Source: Bacteroidales bacterium UBA4333 (GTDB lineage Bacteria > Bacteroidota > Bacteroidia > Bacteroidales > Paludibacteraceae). From it: a DNA stretch of 64,000 bases. Location of the stretch: positions 124,001-188,000 of the forward strand of contig DGTP01000015.1 in assembly GCA_002394335.1 (NCBI GenBank), written 5' to 3'. Position numbers and translations under genes: made by a program. Positions 1-9,092 of the stretch are shown here, piece after piece. The notes under the pieces were generated by a model that ran no database searches, was not told the origin of the DNA, and was given only the letters and a program-made list of their open reading frames with translations. How positions within the stretch are numbered: position 1 is the first letter of the stretch; each line of letters starts with the position of its first letter.

Positions 1-1
1 T

Positions 2-2470
2 GTCCGAGTTGATGCGATAGAATCCTACACCGTACTCGTTCGTACCGCTCAGTACGTAGCAGTTAGTGGTTGTCAGGCCATCAATCGATGTAACGGCGGT
101 AATAGCATCCACACCTTCGAGGCTGTTGTCGTCCGGATTAACGCTTACGCCGTTCTCTTCCGTCGGGGTGAGGACAACAGGATCTGCCGAACCGGTCTTG
201 CGGAGGATAACAGCCGTGTTAGCCGGAATGACTTGGGTTCCGTTTGCAATCTCGGTCAGCACGAGATCATTATTGCTCAGGTCAGCAATGAACGCTTGCG
301 TACCGTCGTTCGTCAGTTTGTAGTTCTGCGTGCTGTGGAAGAAGGTCGAGTAGTGGTAACTCGGGTTCTCCGGGTCCTCATTCGTCGGTACTTGCTCATC
401 CGAAGGAGTCGGAGCAGGACCAAATGGCGGAAGTTCTAAAGTAATGTCGAGGCTGAAATCAAACCATTTGTAACCTGTTTCCGGGTCAAACTTATCCATA
501 TTACCTTTAACATTAACCTTTTCCATAAAAGGATAAATTGTCCAATTTTCGTAGGAAATATTCACAGCATCGGCATTAGAATTATAATAAGCATTCATAT
601 CGTAATCTCCTTCAACACCGTATAGTTCTTTAAGCATTGTTTTCATCTCTGCGTCTTCGAACTCCTGCGGGAGTGTAACATTCTCAACCTTCTTTTCATT
701 GCCATTTGCTTTAAAGAGAATATGCACATACGGAGCGGCGTTGATAAGATCGGACGGAGCATTCTTCAGCGTCTCATAATTGGACACAAACATTTTCTGA
801 CCATCGGTCAAAGCATCATATGCATTTTGTGCCGCATCAATTGCATCCTTGCACTCCTGCGTGTAAACAACCGGATTCGGAATCGCGTTAATCAAATCAA
901 CGACAGCGTCTGCATAAGGTTTCGCTTCAGCCACCAAAGCTGCCCATTGTGTTTCAGCATCGGTCAGCGTACTGTAATTGGTGATTTGAGCCTTCTGCTC
1001 ATCAGACAAAGCGTCGTACGCAGCGCGCGAACCTTCAATATAATATTTGCAATGCTCAGTCAGTTCTACAGGTCCGATAGCATCAATGGATACGATAACC
1101 GGCCATACAACATCATAATACGGATCGCTAGGAGCAGATGCCGCAGTAACCAGGTTATTCAAGCCGGTAGTCAGGTCATTTTCGCAAGTAAGTGCGAAAC
1201 TGGACGTGTGTTGATGTCCCGAAAGGAAGCAACCCATACCATTGGAAGAGACAAACAAAGCTGCGTGATCCTGTGCATTGGCTTCTCCTGCATATGCACA
1301 AACGATACCATACGCTGCGGGTTGGAACTCTCTTGCTGTCAAATTATATTGCCAGAGACGGAAAATAGGTACTTCCAATTTTTTCGCTTCCTTTTCTTCG
1401 CTACTCATACCATTGTAGTACTGATTGACTGCATCATTGACCTGTGAAGCGCAATCATAGTTATTGGAAGGAGTATAGTATGCTACGAACTCTAATTTCC
1501 AAGGACCAAGGGCAATATTTCCATTTCTGTGTCCTTTATATCCTTCGTATGGATCTTTGAATCCAGAAAGAGTGCATGCATTATTTACTTTAGGGAAAGG
1601 CGGGTTGCGCTGGCAGTCATAGTTGTAAAGAAAACGTGCTGCCGTCACCGAAGGAGCAGGAGTCGGAGCTGAACCGCCAGCCGTATAGAAGAAACGATTA
1701 CCAGAGATTGTTATATTCTCATAAATTTGGTTGAAATCTGTTTCTACATCATAATCATCCGTAATGGTTCCGTTAAAGAACTGTATTACTCTTGCGTTGT
1801 CTCCATTCGTGCGATAAACGAGAACAGCAGTGCCGGAAGTCGGCACTTCGGTCCATTCCTTCGCCTCATCAAATGTAACAGCCTGAAAGCCCGGCAGAAC
1901 GTCTACTGTGAACGGATTACTATTCGAGTTCCATCCAGCGTACAGCTCCGATGTAACCTCTACCACTTGGAGTCCTGTCGCCTGAGCCGAACCACCGCCA
2001 TCTTCTATTGTAAATTCAATAGAGGTAATATCATCTATATGCCTGGGAGCGTCTCCTGTCAACGTAATCGATGCGGCAGGAGTGCCGGACCATGTGAATA
2101 TTCCTCCTTCGAAATTTTCATAATACGGGCTGATCCAGTCTCCATTGGCATTTCTCCATTCTCCAGCACCCGAGTGATTAATATCAATTTGGGCAATGTT
2201 TCCTACACTGGATGTGAACGTTAAATAACCTCCACCACTACCTTCGCCATTGCCAATTTCAATAGCACCGCCGTGATCGCCAAATACAACAAACTCCCCA
2301 GTGCTTACAACCGTTACCGTAATGCCGTCACTGGTCCTACTGTCAGAGCCGGACGAAACGTTCATAGCCATACTGGATACTTTGGACTGATCCCACGTGA
2401 TGACTGTTGCCCAGCTCAACCCCACGCTTGCTGCGAGGGCGAGAAGAAAAGTAAAAATCTTTTTCCTCAT
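2..2470 (-). CDS. Large secreted surface protein, 5' part (C-terminus lies outside the window)
   Basis: One frame stays open from the ATG at 2470 to the left edge (about 823 codons), so the C-terminus is missing. It begins with a Sec signal peptide (MRKK, then a hydrophobic run ending near SWA). The middle holds helical modules built around YDAL(S/T)D(E/G)QK, FIVAR-like in look: DAIGPVELTEHCKYYIEGSR and NAIPNPVVYTQECKDAIDAA begin two clear copies, and YNGMSSEEK is a weaker third. A Pro-rich linker follows, then a beta-rich region with VIPANTAVILRKTG and TTTNCYVLSGTNEYGVGFYR, typical of Bacteroidales surface proteins of unknown role. No catalytic motif was seen. It resembles the other partial surface protein at 62619-64000. 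No -7/-33 promoter lies close upstream. Confidence 0.85.
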   Translation of the reverse strand, partial: MRKKIFTFLLALAASVGLSWATVITWDQSKVSSMAMNVSSGSDSRTSDGITVTVVSTGEFVVFGDHGGAIEIGNGEGSGGGYLTFTSSVGNIAQIDINHSGAGEWRNANGDWISPYYENFEGGIFTWSGTPAASITLTGDAPRHIDDITSIEFTIEDGGGSAQATGLQVVEVTSELYAGWNSNSNPFTVDVLPGFQAVTFDEAKEWTEVPTSGTAVLVYRTNGDNARVIQFFNGTITDDYDVETDFNQIYENITISGNRFFYTAGGSAPTPAPSVTAARFLYNYDCQRNPPFPKVNNACTLSGFKDPYEGYKGHRNGNIALGPWKLEFVAYYTPSNNYDCASQVNDAVNQYYNGMSSEEKEAKKLEVPIFRLWQYNLTAREFQPAAYGIVCAYAGEANAQDHAALFVSSNGMGCFLSGHQHTSSFALTCENDLTTGLNNLVTAASAPSDPYYDVVWPVIVSIDAIGPVELTEHCKYYIEGSRAAYDALSDEQKAQITNYSTLTDAETQWAALVAEAKPYADAVVDLINAIPNPVVYTQECKDAIDAAQNAYDALTDGQKMFVSNYETLKNAPSDLINAAPYVHILFKANGNEKKVENVTLPQEFEDAEMKTMLKELYGVEGDYDMNAYYNSNADAVNISYENWTIYPFMEKVNVKGNMDKFDPETGYKWFDFSLDITLELPPFGPAPTPSDEQVPTNEDPENPSYHYSTFFHSTQNYKLTNDGTQAFIADLSNNDLVLTEIANGTQVIPANTAVILRKTGSADPVVLTPTEENGVSVNPDDNSLEGVDAITAVTSIDGLTTTNCYVLSGTNEYGVGFYRINSD

Positions 2471-2827
2471 AATAATTTTGTTTTTGATTGTTAATACTGT
2501 GTGGCTTTTGCCACGTTAATTGTTTGTTATTGTTGTTTTGTTTTTTTCCTTCAGTCAAAAATTATCAAAAATGATCCAAAAATTTCTTTTAGGTCAACAA
2601 TTAAAGACAATTTTCTTTTTTTTACATAGGATGCATATTTTTTAATTGTTGGTAATTGTTGATAATTGTTGACAAATAAACAAATAATTTTCTTTAATTT
2701 TTGGTAATTTTTGACCAATAATCTGTTTTGTATGTTTTTTCTATCAGTCAACAATTAAAGACAATTAAAGACAATTTTCTTTTATCCGTCTAATCTGCTT
2801 AATCTGTGGACTAAATAATACATGCTA

Positions 2828-2875
2828 AAAAAGGCAGCACATAGCACGAGACTATGCGCCGCCTTTGTGGCTGCG
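2828..2875 (-). terminator. Intrinsic terminator of the candidate small RNA
   Basis: Long stem with GGCgGCgCATAG pairing to CTATGtGCtGCC, followed by TTTTTT on the minus strand. Confidence 0.6.
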
Positions 2876-2968
2876 AACTTGCTGATATTCTTTACATTCC
2901 GCCCATTCGCATGTGGGGGGGGGTAAAATTGAACTTCACATTTCGAGTTTGCATGGTTTGCACAAAAT
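2828..2968 (-). ncRNA. Candidate small RNA (orphan promoter-terminator unit)
   Basis: A Bacteroides-type promoter (ATTG at 3003-3006, 20-bp spacer, TATCTTTG at 2975-2982) is followed about 100 nt later by a strong intrinsic terminator on the same strand: GGCGGCGCATAG / CTATGTGCTGCC with a T-run ending near 2828. The transcript would be roughly 140 nt and contains a run of eight or nine C. A 20-codon frame starting ATGCAAACTCG lies inside it, so a leader peptide is possible. It resembles no RNA family I know (not tmRNA, SRP RNA or 6S). Confidence 0.4.
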
Positions 2969-2974
2969 TCGGCA

Positions 2975-3006
2975 CAAAGATACATAAAAATTCGCATATA
3001 CGCAAT
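2975..3006 (-). promoter_or_regulatory. Bacteroides-type promoter of the candidate small RNA
   Basis: On the minus strand ATTG (-33), 20 bp, TATCTTTG (-7). Start expected near 2968. No gene lies directly downstream; the next feature is a terminator. Confidence 0.5.
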
Positions 3007-3133
3007 ACGTACACGCAGAAATTTACGAAGTGTAGAGTTTTAGGTGCAAAAATTTACGAAGTGCAAAGTTTTTGTGTCAATTTTTCCACATCGCGTCAAT
3101 TTTTCCACATTTTTCCTCCCCCCTCTCGGCTCT

Positions 3134-3280
3134 CTGACGGCTGATAGCTGACGGCTGATAGAGTATAGAACACGGAAAAACCGCCCCGATTGGAGCGGTT
3201 TTTCTGTGTTTATTTACGATTTATTGATGTACGATGTACGATTTATTGATGTACGATGTACGATTTATTTACGAGGGTCC
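3134..3280. repeat. Short tandem repeats and hairpin
   Basis: CTGACGGCTGATAG occurs twice head to tail near 3134-3161. A near-perfect hairpin follows (AACACGGAAAAACCGC / GCGGTTTTTCTGTGTT, about 3170-3212) that could terminate transcription on either strand. Then come two copies of a 23-bp unit around TTATTGATGTACGATGTACG (3220-3270). TACGAT and TTCGTAC words continue to about 3390. Confidence 0.75.
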
Positions 3281-3536
3281 GCTTCGCGGTTAATGTACGA
3301 TTTACGCAGTTGGGGACTATCGTCCTTTACTTCCTTCGTACTTTGAATAAATCCTTCGTACATCGTACATCCGTCCTTCGTACTTTCGTTAGCCTTGCGC
3401 GTGCGTCACGCACGCATCCCTACTCGCGCACATATTTTTATATATTGTTTTATGTCGGATATTGTTTTTTTGTCGGTTTTTCCTGTTAAAAGCAAACAAG
3501 CACGATAATGAATGACAAAAAAGGATTTTAACATGG

Positions 3537-3554
3537 TTTGGCACAGAAATTGTA
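3537..3554 (+). promoter_or_regulatory. Candidate sigma-54 (-24/-12) promoter
   Basis: TTTGGCACAGAAATTGTA matches TGGCAC-N5-TTGC except that the -12 pair is GT rather than GC; GG and GT are 10 bp apart as required. No TAnnTTTG element is found before the downstream gene. A stem-loop (AGGGCTT / AAGCCCT, 3564-3582) sits at the expected start site. The site would drive the lipoprotein and efflux operon. Confidence 0.4.
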
Positions 3555-3614
3555 CTGAAAAATAGGGCTTTTAGGAAGCCCTGAAGAGTACGAATTGACA
3601 AATATTATACGATA

Positions 3615-4130
3615 ATGAAAAAGATTTGTTCTATTTTTCTATGCGCAGCTGCCGTGTTGCTGAGCGCTTGTCAAGACACTGCCGAAGTGCGCAGTGCCGC
3701 CGGCGGATACACCTACAAAACGTCCGGCGTGGTCACTATCACCAAAGCAGACACCGTGATGGAAGTGCATCTGACCCCTGAGACGGGAATGATGACCTTG
3801 GCCAGCAACAAGAACGGCAAGGAAGCCACACTGAGTTTCAACCACAACGGCGGCGACTCGTACGACATGGTAGCCACCATCGACAAGGACAGCATCTATC
3901 TCATGCCCGGAAGCCGCTTTATTGACGTAGCCGTGGCACAAGACACGCTGCTGTTCGGCAATGTGACCAAACGCAGGGAGAGCTTCGAGATCGAAGTCAC
4001 CGGCGACGGCAAGGTAATGAGCAACGGCGACGTGTGCCTGAACCTGCATTACGAAGGCGATGCTCTCAACGAAGGCTACCATCTGGAAGGCGACGAAGTG
4101 CACGTGCATGCAAAAAGGGTGAAAAATTAG
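3615..4130 (+). CDS. Calycin-like lipoprotein
   Basis: 171 aa with a lipoprotein signal peptide: MKKICSIF, a hydrophobic run, then lipobox LLSAC with Cys around residue 19. The rest is beta-rich, alternating charged and hydrophobic (VVTITKADTVMEVHL, ATLSFNHNGGDSY), consistent with the calycin-like fold common in Bacteroidales lipoproteins, probably a small barrel binding a hydrophobic ligand. It is first in a tight plus-strand run, 36 bp before the TolC-like gene, so it is likely co-transcribed with the efflux genes. Whether it presents substrate to the pump is inference. Fold assignment is by look only. Confidence 0.75.
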   Translation: MKKICSIFLCAAAVLLSACQDTAEVRSAAGGYTYKTSGVVTITKADTVMEVHLTPETGMMTLASNKNGKEATLSFNHNGGDSYDMVATIDKDSIYLMPGSRFIDVAVAQDTLLFGNVTKRRESFEIEVTGDGKVMSNGDVCLNLHYEGDALNEGYHLEGDEVHVHAKRVKN

Positions 4131-4166
4131 CAACATCCGGAGTATCCGGAAGACTACAAGAATCAT

Positions 4167-5639
4167 ATGAAAATCAAACCAATACTAACAGGGATACTTC
4201 TTTTGCTGGCAGGTGCCGATGCAGGAGCGCGGGTGCTTACCCTGGAGGAGTGCAGAGAGCTGGCTCTTAACGCCGCCTCTTCGCAAGCCGGAACAGAGAT
4301 GAAAGCAGCCGCGGAAGCCAACCGCAAAGCGGCACTGGCGGCAATGTTTCCCAAAGTGAGCGCCAATGCCGCCTACACCTATAACACCGCCGACATCCGG
4401 CTGCTGCCGTCCGAGATGAACCTCGGTGCGGGTAGTGCCGTGATCTCGGCTGACGGACAGAGCCGGTTCTTCTGGGACGAGGGTTCGGCGATGGGACAGC
4501 TGGTGCAGAACACACAGGATCTGACCTTCGTGAACGAGCAGGTACAAGCCCTTGCCGACCACTCGGGACAGATGATAGCCGACGGTTACAAGCAGCTGTA
4601 CGACTATCTGGATCTGGACATGCACCATGTGTTTGTGGCGCAAGTGGGCGTGACACAACCGATATATGTCGGCGGACGGTTGCGCGAGCTGTACAAGATT
4701 TCCAAGATTGCCGAAGAGACGGTAGCCCTCGAAGCCGACAAGAAACACGACGAGACCATTGTTGCGGTGGACGAGGCGTATTGGCGGGTAGTGGCAGTGA
4801 AGCACAAGAAAGACCTGGCGGAGAAATACTACGGGCTGCTGAAGACCCTGGAGGGTAATGTGGAAGAGGCAGTGGCTTCGGGCATGGCAACGCAGAGCGA
4901 CCTTCTGAAAGTAAAGCAGAAAAGGGGCGAAGCGGAGCTCAAGAGACTGCAGGCGACGAACGGGCTCAAACTCAGCAAGATGGCACTCTGCCAGATCTGC
5001 GGACTGGATCTGGACGAAGACATAGAGCCGGACGAGAGGGGTCTGAACGAACGCGTGCTGCACGACACCGTGACAGACTACCGGGAGTCGGTAAACAGGA
5101 GAGCCGAAATCCGTATGCTGGAGAACGCAACGAAGATCGCCGAATCGAATGCCAAGATCATCTCTGCCGGACTGCAGCCTAATATCATCGCCTCCGCCAA
5201 CTATGTCTATTCGAACGTCAGTGCCGGGAACGGTCTGAGCAACGACTGGCGGGGCAAAGGGTTTGTGACAGCCGGCGTAGTGGTGAATATCCCCATTGCG
5301 CACGCAGATGACATCTACCGCCTCAAAGCCGCCAAGCACACCGTGAAAGCCGCCAAACTGAAGGTGGACGAGACGCGTGAGCTGTTAGAGCTGCAAGTGA
5401 CGCAAGCCAACCAGCGTGTGATAGAAGCGCAACAGAAAGTGGCGATGTGCGACCTGGCGGTGAAGAACGCCGAAGAGGTACTCCGGCTGGCGCAAGAGTC
5501 CTATACTGCCGGAGTAATCCCCGCTTCTGACCTGATGGCAGCAGAGACGGCCTGGCTTTCCGCCTGCACGGACAAGATAGATGCCGACATAGAAGCCAAA
5601 GTGATGGAGAGTTATTTCAAACGATATACAAAACAATGA
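4167..5639 (+). CDS. TolC-family outer-membrane efflux protein
   Basis: 490 aa with an N-terminal signal peptide (MKIKPILTGILLLLAGADAGA). It shows the two long helical hairpin regions and repeated organisation of outer-membrane efflux ducts: RVLTLEECRELALNAASSQA at the start, and VKNAEEVLRLAQESYTAGVI near the C-terminus, the hallmark second TolC repeat. It forms the outer-membrane channel for the fusion protein and permeases that follow; its stop overlaps the next start (ATGA). Confidence 0.92.
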   Translation: MKIKPILTGILLLLAGADAGARVLTLEECRELALNAASSQAGTEMKAAAEANRKAALAAMFPKVSANAAYTYNTADIRLLPSEMNLGAGSAVISADGQSRFFWDEGSAMGQLVQNTQDLTFVNEQVQALADHSGQMIADGYKQLYDYLDLDMHHVFVAQVGVTQPIYVGGRLRELYKISKIAEETVALEADKKHDETIVAVDEAYWRVVAVKHKKDLAEKYYGLLKTLEGNVEEAVASGMATQSDLLKVKQKRGEAELKRLQATNGLKLSKMALCQICGLDLDEDIEPDERGLNERVLHDTVTDYRESVNRRAEIRMLENATKIAESNAKIISAGLQPNIIASANYVYSNVSAGNGLSNDWRGKGFVTAGVVVNIPIAHADDIYRLKAAKHTVKAAKLKVDETRELLELQVTQANQRVIEAQQKVAMCDLAVKNAEEVLRLAQESYTAGVIPASDLMAAETAWLSACTDKIDADIEAKVMESYFKRYTKQ

Positions 5640-6622
5640 GAAAAGAGAAAAAAGGAAGTCTGCTCTTAGGATTAGCAGCAATGTTGATAGTGGTGGTGAT
5701 CGTAGCACTGGTAGGCGTGTTCGCCCTGCAGGAAGAAGAGGAACTGATCACCGGTGAGGCGGAAGCCACCGAGTACCGTGTATCGGGCAAGGTGCCGGGA
5801 AGAATCGAGGAGTTCCGCTTTGAGGAGGGCGACCATGTGAAGAAAGGCGACACCGTGGTAGTGATCTATTCGCCGGAAGTGGAGGCGAAGATGGCACAAG
5901 CCTCCGCCGCCCGCCGTGCCGCCAATGCCATCAACAAGAAAGCCCAACACGGTGCCCGCAGCCAGCAGATAGAAGGCGCCTATGAGTTGTACCAGAAAGC
6001 GCAGGTGGCGGAAGATATCTACCGCAAGTCATACGAGCGCGTGAAAGGTCTCTACGAGAAAGGCGTGGTAGCGGCGCAGAAATACGACGAAGTGGAAGCG
6101 CAGTACCAGGCAGCCGTAGCCACGACCAAGGCAGCCAAGAGCCAGTATGACATGGCTCTGGAGGGTGCGCGCGCAGAAGACAAGGAGGCTGCCGAAGCCC
6201 AAGTGGCGCGCGTGGACGGCATTATCCGGGAGATCAATCTGGCGCGTGACGAGCGGTACCTGCTCTCGCCGGTGGACGGCGAAGTGGCAGAGCGTTTCCC
6301 GAAGACCGGAGAACTGGTGGGACAAGGCAGTCCGATCATGTCTATAGTGGATCTGGACGACATGTGGTTCACGTTCGCCGTACGCGAGGACATGCTCAAG
6401 GATATAACCGTAGGCAGGACGATGAAGGTCAAAGTGCCGGCATTGGGCGACGAGGAATACGAGGTGAAAGTGACTTATATCCGCGCCATGGGAACCTACG
6501 CCACCTGGCGGAGCACCAAGCAGAACGGCGGATATGACGTAAAGACCTTCGATGTAAGAGTGAAACCGGTGAAGAAGATCGAGAACCTCCGACCCGGCAT
6601 GACAGGCATTCTTTACCGGTGA
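5636..6622 (+). CDS. HlyD-family periplasmic membrane-fusion protein
   Basis: 328 aa. One N-terminal membrane anchor (GLAAMLIVVVIVALVGVFAL, about residues 11-30), a biotinyl-lipoyl-like half (YRVSGKVPGRIEEFRFEEGD), an alanine-rich coiled-coil hairpin (about residues 80-185) and the second lipoyl half with LLSPVDGEVAERFPKTGELV, then a beta-barrel ending NLRPGMTGILYR. It links inner-membrane permeases to TolC. Overlaps both neighbours by 4 bp (ATGA upstream, GTGA downstream). Confidence 0.92.
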   Translation: MRKEKKGSLLLGLAAMLIVVVIVALVGVFALQEEEELITGEAEATEYRVSGKVPGRIEEFRFEEGDHVKKGDTVVVIYSPEVEAKMAQASAARRAANAINKKAQHGARSQQIEGAYELYQKAQVAEDIYRKSYERVKGLYEKGVVAAQKYDEVEAQYQAAVATTKAAKSQYDMALEGARAEDKEAAEAQVARVDGIIREINLARDERYLLSPVDGEVAERFPKTGELVGQGSPIMSIVDLDDMWFTFAVREDMLKDITVGRTMKVKVPALGDEEYEVKVTYIRAMGTYATWRSTKQNGGYDVKTFDVRVKPVKKIENLRPGMTGILYR

Positions 6623-7794
6623 AAGAGATTTTCATAAATATCATCCGGGTGGCGAAGCGTGAACTGAGGCGGATGTTTATCCGGCCGCTGTACATGTTCG
6701 CGTCGGTGGGTGTGATGGTGCTGTGCACGGTGTTCTTCCTGAGTATCATGCGCCACGGAGCACCCGAACGGATGCCGGTAGCCGTGGTGGATCATGACCA
6801 TAGTTCCATCTCGCGGCGTTTCTGTCACGAGATGCAGGCGACTCCTTCGGTGGACATAGTGCTCATTACCGGCGAATACCGCGAGGCGCGCCAAGCAATG
6901 CAGCGCGGCGAGGTGTTCGGCATTCTGGAGATCCCGGACGGGTTCTATGCCGACTTGGCATCGTTCAAGCGGCCGGAGTTGCATTTCTATGTCAACAACG
7001 CCTACACCGTAGGTGCCAGCACCGCCTACAAGCAGTTTCTGACGATGTGCAACCTGACCTCCGGCGCCTTCCAGCGGGAGGTGTTGCGCAAGAAAGGGCT
7101 GCCTGACCACCTGATCATGAAACGCATCCAACCCGTCGCCATCGACGCCCATATGGTAGCCAACCCCTGGAGCAACTATGCCATCTATCTGGTCTCGACC
7201 ATTCTTCCGGGAATACTGGGACTGGTGGTGCTCATGCTGACGATCTTTGCGATAGGATTCGAGCTCAAGTCCAAGTCCTCACGCAAATGGCTGCACACTG
7301 CCGGAGAGAACTACACGGTAGCGATGATAGGCAAGTTGCTGCCATATACGGTCCTCTATATCGTACTGGGTGTCAGTTGCGGCGTGATTTTGTTCCGGTT
7401 CATGCACTTCCCCGTGTACGGCTCTACCTGGCGGCTTATGTTCGGCCTGCTTCTTTTTGTGTTCGCCATGGAGGCGATGGCAATTACGATAATCGGTCTT
7501 CTGCCCACCCTCCGGGATGCCATCTCCATCGGTGCGCTGTACGGGATGCTGGGGTTCTCGCTGTCGGGTTTCACCTACCCCGTGATGAACATGTTGCCGC
7601 CGGTGCAGGCTCTCGCCAATCTGGAGCCGCTGAGACACTACTATCTGATCTATGTGAACGAGGCACTGATGGCAGCTCCGGCGATCAACACGCTGCCGCA
7701 TGCACTGGCGCTGTGCGGATTCTTCATACCGGCGCTATTGGTGTCCAGAAGACTCCATAACGCCCTGATTAACCAAAATTATCCTTTGAAATAA
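6619..7794 (+). CDS. ABC-2 type transporter permease (first of two)
   Basis: 391 aa with a GTG start overlapping the upstream stop. Layout is typical of the ABC-2 / YhhJ-type family: one N-terminal membrane segment (about residues 22-42), a soluble periplasmic region of about 130 residues (AVVDHDHSSISRRFCHEMQA), then five or six membrane segments including SIGALYGMLGFSLSGFTYPV. Forms an inner-membrane export channel together with the next gene. No ATP-binding subunit is encoded nearby. Confidence 0.9.
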   Translation: MKEIFINIIRVAKRELRRMFIRPLYMFASVGVMVLCTVFFLSIMRHGAPERMPVAVVDHDHSSISRRFCHEMQATPSVDIVLITGEYREARQAMQRGEVFGILEIPDGFYADLASFKRPELHFYVNNAYTVGASTAYKQFLTMCNLTSGAFQREVLRKKGLPDHLIMKRIQPVAIDAHMVANPWSNYAIYLVSTILPGILGLVVLMLTIFAIGFELKSKSSRKWLHTAGENYTVAMIGKLLPYTVLYIVLGVSCGVILFRFMHFPVYGSTWRLMFGLLLFVFAMEAMAITIIGLLPTLRDAISIGALYGMLGFSLSGFTYPVMNMLPPVQALANLEPLRHYYLIYVNEALMAAPAINTLPHALALCGFFIPALLVSRRLHNALINQNYPLK

Positions 7795-9092
7795 TGCGGA
7801 TATACCGATATTTATATACACGGTGGCTGGAAGCCAAAGAGAGTACGTGGGTGTTTGCCAACGAACTGAAGCGGATCTTTACCGATGCCGGTGTAATGGT
7901 GATTTTCATCGTGGCTACCGTGGCGTACCCGATCCTCTACAGTTGTATCTACTGGAAAGACAATGTGGAGAATATTCCGGTGGCGGCAGTAGATATGAGC
8001 TGCTCGCCCGAGAGCCGCAATTTCCTGCACCGCTGGAACGCCTGCCCGGATGTCAGAATAGATTACAGTTGTGCTTCGATGGAGGAGGCGGAACGGCTGC
8101 TGCGTGACCAGAAGGTGCACGGCATTATCTATTTCCCTTCGGATTTCGCCAAAGCCCTCAACTCCGGCATGGAGACGGCAAAGATTTCACTCTACTGCGA
8201 CATGAGTTCGTTTCTCTACATGAAGGGAATCTATCTGAGTTGCAACAAAGTCATGCTGGAGTCGATGAACAAAATCCAGATCGACCGCTACGAGGCGATG
8301 GGAATGGACGAAGAGTTCGCCTGGTCGCTGGTGCAGGAAGCGCCCTATACCGAGACGGCGTTGTTCTGTCCGTCCGGAGGCTATGCCTCTTTTCTTATTC
8401 CGGCAGTGCTAATGCTCATACTGCACCAGACGCTGTTCTTCGGTATCTGCATGTTGGGCGGCACGGCGCGTGAGGAGAACCGTGAGCTCTTCCGTCTGCC
8501 GGGAGCACGGCGCGGGTCAAGTGTGCTCAGAATAGTGCTCGGACGCGGAGCGGCGTATTTTGTGATCTACATGGCATTGGGTGTCTATGCCTTGCTGCTG
8601 GTGCCGAGGCTCTTCGGTCTGCCGCATATAGGCAACCCGATAGACATAATACTCTTCTATGTGCCGTATCTGTTAGCCACGATCTTCTTCTCAATGCTCG
8701 TCTCTACCGTCATCCGCAACCGTGAGAGCGGTATAGTACTCCTGATATCCACTTCGCTGATCTTCCTTTTCATCGCCGGCGTGAGCTGGCCGCAACAAAT
8801 GCTCCCCAAGCCATGGCTATGGCTCAGTTACGCGTTCCCGTACACGTGGGGTGTACACGGTTTCCTGCATATCAACTCGATGGGTGCCACGCTTGCCGGC
8901 ACTGCCAGAGAGTATATCGCCCTATGGGGACTGGCAGCCGCGTATTTTGCTGCCACCTGCGTAATGCTGGCAGTCTTAGGCTGGTGGTCAGACCGGAGAG
9001 GCGACAACTGGCGCGCCAAGAGCAGCGGTATCTATCAGGAAGAAGAGACTACTCCTCATAAGCCGGTTGTTGCCGCGCAGCCAGTTCGTTAG
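7794..9092 (+). CDS. ABC-2 type transporter permease (second of two)
   Basis: 432 aa, same architecture as the preceding permease (N-terminal membrane segment, large periplasmic loop with AAVDMSCSPESRNFLHRWNA, C-terminal membrane bundle with VSWPQQMLPKPWLWLSYAFP). The start codon overlaps the upstream stop by one base (TAATG). It carries a roughly 40-residue hydrophilic tail. Its last 44 bp overlap the convergent DUF4837 gene. Confidence 0.9.
   Translation: MRIYRYLYTRWLEAKESTWVFANELKRIFTDAGVMVIFIVATVAYPILYSCIYWKDNVENIPVAAVDMSCSPESRNFLHRWNACPDVRIDYSCASMEEAERLLRDQKVHGIIYFPSDFAKALNSGMETAKISLYCDMSSFLYMKGIYLSCNKVMLESMNKIQIDRYEAMGMDEEFAWSLVQEAPYTETALFCPSGGYASFLIPAVLMLILHQTLFFGICMLGGTAREENRELFRLPGARRGSSVLRIVLGRGAAYFVIYMALGVYALLLVPRLFGLPHIGNPIDIILFYVPYLLATIFFSMLVSTVIRNRESGIVLLISTSLIFLFIAGVSWPQQMLPKPWLWLSYAFPYTWGVHGFLHINSMGATLAGTAREYIALWGLAAAYFAATCVMLAVLGWWSDRRGDNWRAKSSGIYQEEETTPHKPVVAAQPVR

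Larger units (their letters stand above)
2471..3614. other. 1.1-kb repeat-rich intergenic region
   Basis: No convincing gene is seen; the short open frames here have low-complexity translations. From left to right it holds AT-rich short repeats (2560-2800) of the family that forms the array at 61552-62263, a likely small-RNA unit on the minus strand (2828-3006), a 14-bp tandem duplication CTGACGGCTGATAG (about 3134-3161), a strong hairpin (3170-3212), TACGATG-type repeats (3214-3390) and a sigma-54-like site (3537-3554) before the next operon. Confidence 0.7.

Noticed and set aside
2854..3489. Several 70-96 codon frames in the left gap
   Set aside because: Low-complexity translations of repeat DNA, without start context or conserved motif.
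4185..5339. 384-codon frame on the strand opposite to the TolC gene
   Set aside because: A shadow of a clear TolC family gene, His/Cys-rich in a way typical of antisense frames.
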